From: an uncultured Sulfitobacter sp.
GTDB taxonomy: Bacteria > Pseudomonadota > Alphaproteobacteria > Rhodobacterales > Rhodobacteraceae
Assembly: GCA_947492925.1 (NCBI GenBank)
Contig: CANLOQ010000001.1
Span: 1,302,001-1,366,000 of the forward strand
Direction: 5' to 3'
DNA length: 64,000 nucleotides
Part shown: in pieces, positions 35,779-43,401 of the stretch
Position numbering within the stretch: position 1 is the first letter of the stretch
Layout of the letters: every line of letters starts with the position of its first letter
Translations under genes and position numbers: made by a program
The notes under the pieces: model-generated
Told to the model about the DNA's origin: nothing
The model's database searches: none
Seen by the model: only the letters and a program-made list of their open reading frames with translations

Positions 35779-36519
35779 GTGAAAGACATGTCGCGCCAGC
35801 ACACAGTGATTTCCCTTGAGGACCTTTCGTTTGTGGCCGATGGCAAGCCGGTCCTGTCTGATCTGACCTTTGATCTGACAGAGCGGCGGATCGGCATTGT
35901 CGGGCGCAACGGGACGGGTAAAACCACCTTGGCGCGGATGATCTCTGGTCTGGTCGCACCGACCGCAGGCCGGGTGCGGATCAACGGCAGCGATGTGGCC
36001 CGTGACAGGCGTGCGGCCCTGCGCGAGGTTGGCATCCTGTTTCAGAACCCTGATCACCAGATCATATTTCCCACGGTCGAGGAAGAAATCGCCTTTGGTC
36101 TGCAGCAGGCAGGTCAAAGCCCCGCGCAGGTGCAAAGCGGCGTTGCGGAGATTCTTGCCCGGTTTGACAAAAGCCATTGGGCGCAGGCTGCCATTCACCA
36201 GTTGTCACAGGGACAGCGGCAACTGGTTTGCTTGATGTCAGTGCTGGCGATGACGCCGTCGGTGATCGTGCTGGATGAACCCTTTGCCGGGCTTGATATT
36301 CCAACGACCCTGCAATTGACGCGGGTATTGGACAGCGTTGCGGCGACGCTGGTGCTGATCACCCATGATCCGGTGCATCTGCGTCGTTATGACCGGGTTT
36401 TGTGGCTGGATGATGGGCAGGCGGTGCAGGACGGCGCAGCGGCGGTGGTGCTGGATGCCTTCACCGCGCGGATGCAACAGATTGGGGATGGTGATGATCT
36501 CTCTGACCTCGCCGGTTGA
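35779..36519 (+). CDS. bioM: Biotin ECF transporter ATPase BioM
   Basis: 246 residues. Walker A GRNGTGKTT near residue 42, Q-loop LFQNPDHQIIFPTVEEEIAFGL typical of energy-coupling-factor ATPases, LSQGQRQLVCLMSVL signature and Walker B VIVLDEPFAGLD. With bioN and bioY downstream it forms the three-part biotin importer found in alphaproteobacteria. Start is GTG 35779 or ATG 35788. The end overlaps bioN by 26 bases, implying coupling. Confidence 0.93.
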   Translation: MKDMSRQHTVISLEDLSFVADGKPVLSDLTFDLTERRIGIVGRNGTGKTTLARMISGLVAPTAGRVRINGSDVARDRRAALREVGILFQNPDHQIIFPTVEEEIAFGLQQAGQSPAQVQSGVAEILARFDKSHWAQAAIHQLSQGQRQLVCLMSVLAMTPSVIVLDEPFAGLDIPTTLQLTRVLDSVAATLVLITHDPVHLRRYDRVLWLDDGQAVQDGAAAVVLDAFTARMQQIGDGDDLSDLAG

Positions 36520-37090
36520 AACGCGGGCGCATCGCTGGCCAGCAGCGGTCAAGCTGGGTGCCCTCGCAATGGCTACCGTTGGCCTTTTTACTTTGCAGGA
36601 TGTGCTTCTGCATGCCGGATGTCTGGTGGCGGTGCTGCTGGTGTATCTGCTGCCGGGGCAGGTGTTCTTTCGTGCCGGGTTGGGGCGGTTGCGCGGCCTG
36701 TGGATCTTTGCGGTGCTTATCATTGGCTGGCATTTGGTGACCTCTGATCTGGTTGCGGGCGTTGTGATTGCCTGTCGGATGGCAACGGCGGTGGCGCTGG
36801 CAAACCTTGTGACGATGACAACCCGGCTCAGCGATATGATGGCCGTGGTGCGCTGGCTGCTGGCACCGCTGCGCCCGCTGGGGGTCAAGACGGCGCGGGT
36901 CGAACTGGCGATGGCGCTGGTGATCCGCTTTACGCCTGTTTTGGCCCTGAAAGGGCAGATGCTGACACAGGCCTGGCGCGCGCGCAGCAGGCGGCGGCCC
37001 GGATGGCGCATTCTGGTGCCGTTTGCAGTGCTTGCCATTGACGATGCGGAACGGGTGGCCGAAGCGCTGCGCGCACGCGGCGGTGTCTGA
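36494..37090 (+). CDS. bioN: Biotin ECF transporter T component BioN
   Basis: 198 residues with about five membrane helices and the T-component signature ARSRRRPGWRI in the C-terminal cytoplasmic part, plus the preceding ALVIRFTPVLALKGQMLTQAWRARS. It couples the BioM ATPase to the BioY substrate-binding subunit. The start at ATG 36494 lies inside the end of bioM; bioY follows after 70 bases. Confidence 0.9.
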   Translation: MISLTSPVETRAHRWPAAVKLGALAMATVGLFTLQDVLLHAGCLVAVLLVYLLPGQVFFRAGLGRLRGLWIFAVLIIGWHLVTSDLVAGVVIACRMATAVALANLVTMTTRLSDMMAVVRWLLAPLRPLGVKTARVELAMALVIRFTPVLALKGQMLTQAWRARSRRRPGWRILVPFAVLAIDDAERVAEALRARGGV

Positions 37091-37160
37091 AAATGCGCTG
37101 TTGTCGCCGGTCTGATATTGCCTTACCGCTTGCCGCGCAAACAAACCAAGGACCCCTTTC

Positions 37161-37706
37161 ATGGAACGAAATATTGCCCTTATCGCCGTTTTTGCCGCGC
37201 TGGTTGCTGCGCTGGGTCTGCTGCCGCCCTTGATGCTGGCCAGCGGCATCCCGGTCACGGCGCAAAGTCTTGGCGTAATGCTGTGCGGCACAGTTCTGGG
37301 GGCCAGACGTGGCGGGCTGGCGGTGCTGCTGTTTGTGGCTCTGGTGGCGCTGGGCCTGCCGCTTTTGTCTGGCGGGCGCGGCGGGCTGGGCGTTTTCGCG
37401 TCGCCCACGGCAGGCTTTGTGGTGGGTTTTCCGATCGCGGCCTTTGCGACCGGTTTTGTGATGGAACGGCTAAGCCGTATGAACATCGGTGTCGCTGCGG
37501 GCCTCGCATCGGTGCTGGGCGGGATCGTGGTGCTTTATATCATCGGCATGCTGGGCTTTATGCTGGTGCTGAGTAAAGGTCCGGTCGAAACGCTGATGAT
37601 CCTTGGCGTCTACATTCCCGGTGACCTGATCAAGGCGGTTCTTGCCGGTGTGATTACGGCGGGCCTTGCCCGCGCGCGGCCGCAAAGCGTGCTGTCACGG
37701 AGCTGA
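37161..37706 (+). CDS. bioY: Biotin-specific S component BioY
   Basis: 181 residues, six membrane helices. BioY motifs are present: IPVTAQSLGVMLCGTVLGARRGGLAVLLFVALVALGLPLLSGGRGGLGVF and PTAGFVVGFPIAAFATGF, and GVYIPGDLIKAVLA near the C-terminus. It binds biotin in the membrane with high affinity. Last gene of bioMNY. I looked for a BioR palindrome (TTATMKATAA) upstream of bioM and found no good match. Confidence 0.95.
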   Translation: MERNIALIAVFAALVAALGLLPPLMLASGIPVTAQSLGVMLCGTVLGARRGGLAVLLFVALVALGLPLLSGGRGGLGVFASPTAGFVVGFPIAAFATGFVMERLSRMNIGVAAGLASVLGGIVVLYIIGMLGFMLVLSKGPVETLMILGVYIPGDLIKAVLAGVITAGLARARPQSVLSRS

Positions 37707-37797
37707 GAACGGCGGTGTGGCTGGGTGGCACTATCGGGGTGCACCCGGCGCGCCGAACGCCTAGGGTGTGGCGGAAATTTGTGCGAAAGGATGCCCG

Positions 37798-38784
37798 ATG
37801 ACCGAGACAATGCGCGCCGTTGAAATCACCAAGGCCGGAGGACCGGAGGTGCTTCAGCTTGCCGAGCGGCCCGTGCCAGAGCCCAAGCACGGTCAGGTCG
37901 TGCTGCGGGTGGCCTATGCCGGTGTGAACCGCCCCGATGCCCTGCAGCGCGCGGGCATGTATGCCCCGCCTCCGACGGCGAGCGATCTTCCCGGGTTGGA
38001 AGCATCCGGCGAGGTTGTCTCTGTAGGTGCGGGTGTGTCTGACCTGTCGCCGGGCGACCGGGTCTGCGCCTTGCTGCCGGGCGGCGGTTACGCAGAATAT
38101 GTGGCAACGCCGGCGGCGCATTGTCTGCCAGTGCCCGCAGGCATGGGCATGAAAGAAGCAGCCTGTCTGCCAGAGACCTTCTTTACCGTCTGGTCCAACG
38201 TGTTCATGCGGGGCGGATTGAAAGCAGGAGAGCGTTTTCTGGTGCACGGTGGATCGTCCGGCATCGGAACGACGGCAATTCAGCTGGCACATGCTTTTGG
38301 CGCGCGGGTGTTTGCCACGGCTGGGACCGATGCCAAATGCGCCGCCTGTGTTGGTCTGGGGGCCGAGGCCGCGATCAACTACCGCGACACTGATTTTGTT
38401 GATGTCTTGCAGGCCGAAGGCGGTGCCGACCTGATCCTCGACATGGTGGGTGGAGATTATATCCCCCGCAATATCAAGACTTTGGCTGAAGATGGCCGTC
38501 TGGTTCAGATTGCGTTTCTGCAAGGACCCAAGGTCGAGGTCAACTTCGCCATGCTGATGACACGGCGGCTGACGATGACCGGCTCGACCCTGCGTCCGCA
38601 AAGTGATCTGGCCAAGGCGCGGATTGCGCAGGAGTTGCGCGAGGCGGTCTGGCCCCTGCTTGCCAATGGCCGCATCGCGCCGGTGATGGACAGCGAGTAC
38701 GCACTTGAAGACGCAAGCGAGGCACACGCGCGGATGGAAAGCAGTGGGCACATCGGGAAAATCGTTCTGAAAGTGGCGGGCTGA
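37798..38784 (+). CDS. NAD(P)H-quinone oxidoreductase, PIG3/zeta-crystallin family
   Basis: 328 residues of the medium-chain dehydrogenase/reductase superfamily without zinc ligands. NADPH site GGSSGIGTTAIQLAHAFGARVFATAG (first part GGSSGIG) at about residue 150, PIG3-type N-terminus MRAVEITKAGGPEVLQLAERP, and QGPKVEVNFAMLMTRRLTMTGSTLRP in the C-terminal half. Probably reduces quinones or enals. AAAGGATGCCCG precedes ATG 37798. Monocistronic with its own terminator. Confidence 0.93.
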   Translation: MTETMRAVEITKAGGPEVLQLAERPVPEPKHGQVVLRVAYAGVNRPDALQRAGMYAPPPTASDLPGLEASGEVVSVGAGVSDLSPGDRVCALLPGGGYAEYVATPAAHCLPVPAGMGMKEAACLPETFFTVWSNVFMRGGLKAGERFLVHGGSSGIGTTAIQLAHAFGARVFATAGTDAKCAACVGLGAEAAINYRDTDFVDVLQAEGGADLILDMVGGDYIPRNIKTLAEDGRLVQIAFLQGPKVEVNFAMLMTRRLTMTGSTLRPQSDLAKARIAQELREAVWPLLANGRIAPVMDSEYALEDASEAHARMESSGHIGKIVLKVAG

Positions 38785-38824
38785 TCCACAGGACGCAGGC
38801 AAGCCCTCGCTAGGGTTCCGGGAG

Positions 38825-38853
38825 AGGCGCAGGTTGCAATGCCTGCGCCTTTT
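38825..38853 (+). terminator. Terminator after the quinone oxidoreductase gene
   Basis: Perfect arms AGGCGCAGG and CCTGCGCCT around an 8-base loop, followed by TTTT. It lies 40 bases downstream of the stop. Confidence 0.88.
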
Positions 38854-38997
38854 CGCATCGGGAGCGCGTTCACCATACCCGTTCGGTGACGTTTAGCGCG
38901 CAAGGCACACATAATTGACCCTCTTCCCGTCAGCGGCCAACGGTTTCCGTGTTTGCCTTTCAAACTGTTGATTTTTACTTTCATGCAGGTCGTTCGG

Positions 38998-39642
38998 TTA
39001 CCGCACCGGCGCAAAAAGAGCTTTCTGCATTTTACAATCGCGCACAACATCCTGTCCGCAGGGCACCGGATCAAGGGTGCGCGAAAGACAGATGCGCGCT
39101 TCCTGAATCTGATCCCCGCGGCATGTGATGGTGACACCGTCCGGTTCCATGTTCGGGTTCGCCTGCAAAAACGCCTCTTCTACCACAGAGGCGGGCAATT
39201 CGACGGTCCGCGACAGTTTGCGAAAGATTTCGGGCCTGTTGACCCGCGCGTAGGCAGCGCGTGAAAGCGCATAGTAGTCCTGCGCGGTCAGGTCCGTGCA
39301 GGTCCCGTGCTTTTTCCACTGGTGCCACGCCAAACCACCGGTCCCCATGACATCCGCCATTTCGCGCGTCATACGGCGTGAGGGGGGCCGTTTGGAAGTT
39401 TTGCAAAATGACGGATAGCCGCGATGGAATTGTGGCCAGAGCCCGTGCATGATCCAGCCATGCCCCGTGCCGGTGTCGCACTGCGGTGATCCGCGCGCGT
39501 CGCCTTCGCGCAGGCACCAGTTTGGTGACCAGCTGAGCGACAGCACATAATAATCAAAGTCTCCGGCCCGTTCACCTTCGGCGTGGGCCTGCGGTACAAG
39601 AGAAATAAACGCGGCAGCGAGGCCAGCAAAGAGCGTGCGCAT
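38998..39642 (-). CDS. Ribonuclease T2 family protein, with Gln at the usual catalytic Glu
   Basis: 214 residues with a Sec signal (residues 1-21, AHA-EGE), so periplasmic or secreted. CAS I is intact (GWIMHGLWPQ with the catalytic His). CAS II reads WHQWKKHGTC, where T2 enzymes normally have H-E-W-x-K-H-G; the Glu codon is CAG (Gln). Cys residues are spaced as in bacterial T2 RNases. It cleaves RNA outside the cytoplasm if active. Divergent from the TrcR gene. Activity with Gln is uncertain. Confidence 0.88.
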   Translation of the reverse strand: MRTLFAGLAAAFISLVPQAHAEGERAGDFDYYVLSLSWSPNWCLREGDARGSPQCDTGTGHGWIMHGLWPQFHRGYPSFCKTSKRPPSRRMTREMADVMGTGGLAWHQWKKHGTCTDLTAQDYYALSRAAYARVNRPEIFRKLSRTVELPASVVEEAFLQANPNMEPDGVTITCRGDQIQEARICLSRTLDPVPCGQDVVRDCKMQKALFAPVR

Positions 39643-39771
39643 TGGGTCTTTCCTTATCTTTCGCCGCTCAGTATAAGCGCCCCGAGTTCCCCGACAATGG
39701 AAACCGTTCCGGCCCCCCGGGACAGCCCTTTCAGGCGACGGGAAAGTTGTGTTTCGAGAGGAGATATCATC

Positions 39772-40548
39772 ATGGCAAAGCCGATTATGGCCAAAGCAAC
39801 TGCCGTCTGGCTTGTTGACAATACCACCATCAGTTTCAAGCAGATCGCGGATTTTGTTGGCATGCACGAGCTGGAAGTGCAGGGCATCGCCGACGGTGAT
39901 GTGGCGCAGGGTGTCAAAGGATTCGATCCGATTGCCAATAACCAGCTGACGCAGGAAGAGATTGACGCGGCGCAGAAAAGCCCGATGCACAAGATCCAGC
40001 TCAAGTTCAACGCCGCCGCACAGGGCGAAGAAAAGCGCCGTGGCCCGCGTTATACGCCCCTGTCCAAGCGTCAGGATCGTCCGGCCTCTATTCTTTGGCT
40101 GGTCAAGTTCCATCCTGAATTGACCGATGGTCAGATCGGCAAACTGGTAGGCACCACCAAGCCGACCATTCAGGCAATCCGCGAGCGTACGCACTGGAAC
40201 ATCTCGAACATTCAACCGATTGATCCCGTGGCCCTTGGGCTTTGCAAACAATCAGAGCTGGACGCTGCCGTGCAAAAAGCCGCCGCAAAGAAAGCAGCGG
40301 CGGGCGAGGTCATGAGCGACGACGAGCGCCGCAAGCTGGTCAGCACCGAGCAGAGCCTTGGCATGGAGGCGGAGCCCAAGATCCCAACGGCCATCGAGGG
40401 CCTTGAGACCTTTACCCTGTCCGGTGACGAGTTGAAGGAAGACGAGGACGAAGATGGAGCGAAATCGGATGCTGATTACGCCGATGCCGACAGCTTCTTT
40501 TCGTTGCCTGATGGGCCCGACGCGGACGAGGATGATGCCAAATCCTGA
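39772..40548 (+). CDS. trcR: Cell-cycle transcriptional regulator TrcR (DUF1013)
   Basis: 258 residues. The alphaproteobacterial DUF1013 core spans about residues 5-170 (WLVDNTTISFKQIADFVGMHELEVQGIADGDV and DRPASILWLVKFHPELTDGQIGKLVGTTKPTIQAIRERTHWNI), with helix-turn-helix-like repeats. A basic Ala/Lys segment and an acidic C-terminal tail (DELKEDEDEDG...DADEDDAKS) follow. A strong GAGAGGAGA ribosome site is upstream. TrcR proteins sit in the CtrA cell-cycle network. Single gene with its own terminator. Confidence 0.92.
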   Translation: MAKPIMAKATAVWLVDNTTISFKQIADFVGMHELEVQGIADGDVAQGVKGFDPIANNQLTQEEIDAAQKSPMHKIQLKFNAAAQGEEKRRGPRYTPLSKRQDRPASILWLVKFHPELTDGQIGKLVGTTKPTIQAIRERTHWNISNIQPIDPVALGLCKQSELDAAVQKAAAKKAAAGEVMSDDERRKLVSTEQSLGMEAEPKIPTAIEGLETFTLSGDELKEDEDEDGAKSDADYADADSFFSLPDGPDADEDDAKS

Positions 40549-40577
40549 GCGATGGGGTCTGGATAAGTGAACGGATT

Positions 40578-40607
40578 AGGCGCGGGGGGTGAACCCTGCG
40601 CCTTTTT
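40578..40607 (+). terminator. Terminator after trcR
   Basis: Arms AGGCGC and GCGCCT extended by GGG/CCC inside, followed by TTTTT. It lies 30 bases after the trcR stop. Confidence 0.87.
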
Positions 40608-40637
40608 CGTGCGTTGGCATAGTAGCAACAATTCTGG

Positions 40638-41750
40638 ATGGCGGACGTGAGCCTGTTCTTTGTCATTTTACTGTGGTCCCTCAGCGGATTTCTGGTGCTG
40701 GCGACCCTTTTGCCAATCAGCAAGGTGCCCTTTGGTGCGATCCGGGGTCTGGATTTTCCCAAACAGCAGTATTTCCTGATTGCCTGCGGTATGGGGATCG
40801 CAACGCTGGTGTTCTATCCCGGCTGGCTGGGTGGATACGGGGCCTATGGGTTGTTTGGCATCGCTGCGATACAGGCGATCTATATTGCGAAATTCACTCC
40901 GGTATGGCCTACCCAGTCCGTTCGCGCGGACGCGGCGTTGCAGGCTGATGCCAGCCGCCGCGTCAGCATGATTGCAGCGAATGTAAAGAAATCGAACCGG
41001 GATTACGGTGCGCTTGTCGATCTGGTAAAAGCAGAACGCCCCGACCTCGTTATGGCGATCGAAACGGATGCGGCTTGGATTGACGCGCTTAAGGAAGGTC
41101 TGGGCACTGATTTTGATCATTGGGTCGAGGCCCCGATGGATAACGGATACGGCATGTGCGTGATGTCGGTACTTCCTTTGGACACATCCGAGGTACGCAT
41201 GTTGGTCACGCGCAATGTGCCGTCTGTCAAAACGACGGTCCGTCTGCGTAACGGTGCCTTATTTCGGCTATATGTGGTGCACCCTGAGCCGCCGGTTTTT
41301 GCCCATGATACAAAGGGGCGCGACAGTGAGATCGCGCTTGTGGGGCTGGAGGCTACCAAGGATGATTTGCCTGCCGTTGTGGCGGGGGACCTGAACGATG
41401 TGGCGTGGTCAACGACGACGCGCCGGTTTCAGCGGTTGTCCGGTTTGCTGGACCCACGGGTCGGACGCGGTTTTTTCAATACTTTCAGCGCGACGATGCC
41501 GTGGATGCGCTGGCCGCTTGACCATCTGTTTCATGACGCACGGTTCCGGCTTGTCGGGATGGCGCGGCTGGGCAAAATCGGGTCCGATCATTTTCCGATG
41601 TGGTTTGAACTGGCACTGGAGCGGACACCCGAGGGTCAGGACACCATCGAAGCGTCAGAACCGGGAGAACGGCACGGCACCAAGCGGATGATCGTCGAAG
41701 AACGCAAGCGCACGCGCGATCCAATCGGGGGGGATTGGGAAGACGAATAG
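40638..41750 (+). CDS. Membrane-anchored endonuclease/exonuclease/phosphatase (EEP) family protein
   Basis: 370 residues. Three N-terminal membrane helices (residues about 5-85), then an EEP phosphohydrolase domain with AANVKKSN, the metal-binding Glu in MAIETDAAW, GDLNDVAWS with Asp-Asn, and GSDHFPM with the Asp-His pair. The layout matches the common alphaproteobacterial transmembrane EEP proteins, whose substrate is unknown. The domain faces the periplasm or the cytoplasm depending on topology, not determined here. Start ATG 40638. Confidence 0.87.
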   Translation: MADVSLFFVILLWSLSGFLVLATLLPISKVPFGAIRGLDFPKQQYFLIACGMGIATLVFYPGWLGGYGAYGLFGIAAIQAIYIAKFTPVWPTQSVRADAALQADASRRVSMIAANVKKSNRDYGALVDLVKAERPDLVMAIETDAAWIDALKEGLGTDFDHWVEAPMDNGYGMCVMSVLPLDTSEVRMLVTRNVPSVKTTVRLRNGALFRLYVVHPEPPVFAHDTKGRDSEIALVGLEATKDDLPAVVAGDLNDVAWSTTTRRFQRLSGLLDPRVGRGFFNTFSATMPWMRWPLDHLFHDARFRLVGMARLGKIGSDHFPMWFELALERTPEGQDTIEASEPGERHGTKRMIVEERKRTRDPIGGDWEDE

Positions 41751-41908
41751 AATGCGGCTTTTGGGGCGGCGGCTGCGACATCTGCGGCCTTGCGCGCCGC
41801 GTCGACCTGGGTGTAGCTGAAGCCGCCTTTTGGACATGGTGGCATATGCCACCGATCAAAGGGTTCGCTGCTTGATGCGGGCGTGATTGCGCCTGCGTCG
41901 CGCGATCA

Positions 41909-41938
41909 GGTCGCCTGTTTTGGGAGGAACAGGCGACC
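41909..41938. terminator. Perfect 11-bp hairpin between convergent genes
   Basis: Arms GGTCGCCTGTT and AACAGGCGACC around TTGGGAGG. No T tract follows on either strand. It is 45 bases beyond the recR stop and 159 bases beyond the EEP stop, in a 233-base gap where I see no gene. Probably a transcription stop or mRNA-end stabiliser for recR. Confidence 0.5.
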
Positions 41939-41983
41939 GCTTGATCTATTCCTCGCCGCGGCAGACAGACGCAAAACGACTGA

Positions 41984-42577
41984 TCAGATGGTTTTGCGCG
42001 CGCGCATTGCCGCCGTAATCGTCCCGTCATCCAGATAATCGAGCTCTCCTCCGATGGGCACGCCCTGGGCAAGCGATGTCAGGGTAACCTGACCATCAAG
42101 CTGGTCTGCGATGTAATGGGCGGTGGTCTGGCCATCTATGGTGGCATTCAGGGCAAGGATCACTTCGGTCACGTTTTCCGTGGCCACCCTGTCAATCAGG
42201 CGCGGAATGCGCAGTTCCTGCGGGCCGATGGCGTCCAGTGCTGACAAAGTCCCGCCCAACACGTGGTAACGGCCCTTGAAAACGCCCGCGCGTTCCATCG
42301 CCCAAAGGTCCGCGACATCCTCGACCACGCATAGCTCGCCGTTGGCACGTTTTTCGCTGGTGCAGATGTCGCAGATATCTGCGGTGCCCACGTTACCACA
42401 GTTCAGACATTCCCGCGCTGTTGCCGCAACCGTCTGCATGATGTCGGCGAGCGGTGTCAGCAACAGCGCCCGCTTGCGGATCAGGTGCAGCACCGCGCGC
42501 CGCGCAGAACGGGGGCCAAGCCCGGGCAGCTTGGCCATCATTTCAATGAGGGCGTCGATCTCGCGGGTTGAACTCAC
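41984..42577 (-). CDS. recR: Recombination mediator RecR
   Basis: 197 residues. A helix-hairpin-helix ([16 protein letters not shown], residues 15-30), C4 zinc finger ([16 protein letters not shown]) and Toprim domain starting at [18 protein letters not shown] with [15 protein letters not shown] are complete. RecR acts with RecO/RecF to load RecA. It forms the classical dnaX-ybaB-recR group with the two genes upstream on the same strand. Confidence 0.97.
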   Translation of the reverse strand: MSSTREIDALIEMMAKLPGLGPRSARRAVLHLIRKRALLLTPLADIMQTVAATARECLNCGNVGTADICDICTSEKRANGELCVVEDVADLWAMERAGVFKGRYHVLGGTLSALDAIGPQELRIPRLIDRVATENVTEVILALNATIDGQTTAHYIADQLDGQVTLTSLAQGVPIGGELDYLDDGTITAAMRARKTI

Positions 42578-42639
42578 CTGATGGCCCTTCCGGCGCGGTT
42601 GCTCTTGAGTAGGTTTGGCAAAAGGAGCCGGGTTTGTGC

Positions 42640-42984
42640 CTAGAACGGCAGCTTCATGTCTGCGGGCAGACCCATGCCTTCGGTCAGCTTTGCCATCTCT
42701 TCCTGTGCCCGTTCTGTGGCCTTTGTCTGGGCATCCTTGATCGCGGCAAGGATCAAATCTTCGACAACTTCCTTGTCATCGCCGTTAAAGATCGACGGGT
42801 CGATGTCGAGCGATTTCAGCTCGCCCTTGGCGGTGCATCCTGCCTTGACCAGCCCGGCGCCGCTTTCGCCCTCGACCATGATATTGGCCATGTCTTCCTG
42901 CATCTGGGCCATCTTGCCCTGCATTTCCTGCGCCTTTTTCATCATGCCGGCCATGTCACCCAGCGCGCCTAGTCCTTTGAGCAT
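42640..42984 (-). CDS. ybaB: Nucleoid-associated protein YbaB/EbfC
   Basis: 114 residues. [48 protein letters not shown] is the DNA-binding YbaB core; the C-terminus [20 protein letters not shown] is also typical. It binds DNA as a dimer. It lies between dnaX and recR, as in most bacteria, although a small membrane protein gene intervenes on the dnaX side. Confidence 0.96.
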   Translation of the reverse strand: MLKGLGALGDMAGMMKKAQEMQGKMAQMQEDMANIMVEGESGAGLVKAGCTAKGELKSLDIDPSIFNGDDKEVVEDLILAAIKDAQTKATERAQEEMAKLTEGMGLPADMKLPF

Positions 42985-43002
42985 TGCATTTTCCTTTGTT
43001 GC

Positions 43003-43401
43003 CTACGCGGCCCGGTCCGTCCGGGGCGTGGTATAGATAATCAATCCCACACATATTGCAGCCACAACGCCAATGAACAAGGCAGGAGAGCCGATGCACC
43101 CTTCGGAGAGGGCCTGTTGGTTTATCTCATTGTCGGTGCTGTAAAAGGCAATCATAGAAACCCATAAGGTCCACAGGACCATGACAGCCAGTGCGGCCCA
43201 TTGATGGCGAAACCGGAGCGCGAGGGCAGATGCGACCAGAAGGATCAGCGAGGGTGGGGTTGCCATCAGCCCGAGAAATTCGTCCCATGCTGTAGCCTGC
43301 GTACCAGGTTCCCAAAACGGGCGGACCTTGTCACAAACCTCTGCCATCGCAGCACTGGGCATTGCACAGGCGAGGATCAGTCCTCTTCGAAAGGATCCCA
43401 T
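43003..43401 (-). CDS. Hypothetical inner-membrane protein inserted between dnaX and ybaB
   Basis: 132 residues with three membrane segments after a signal-like N-terminus (GLILACAMPSAAMA). I do not recognise a family. It starts inside the 3' end of dnaX (25-base overlap) with a good ribosome site (GGAGGACGA) in the dnaX coding sequence, so it is probably read from the dnaX mRNA. Cys residues (EVCDKV, EGCIGS) may form a periplasmic disulfide. Ordinary dnaX-ybaB-recR clusters lack this gene. Confidence 0.75.
   Translation of the reverse strand: MGSFRRGLILACAMPSAAMAEVCDKVRPFWEPGTQATAWDEFLGLMATPPSLILLVASALALRFRHQWAALAVMVLWTLWVSMIAFYSTDNEINQQALSEGCIGSPALFIGVVAAICVGLIIYTTPRTDRAA

Noticed and set aside
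41655-41852. Small minus-strand frames (65-69 codons) between the EEP gene and recR
   Set aside because: They overlap the EEP coding end and have no ribosome site or family resemblance.
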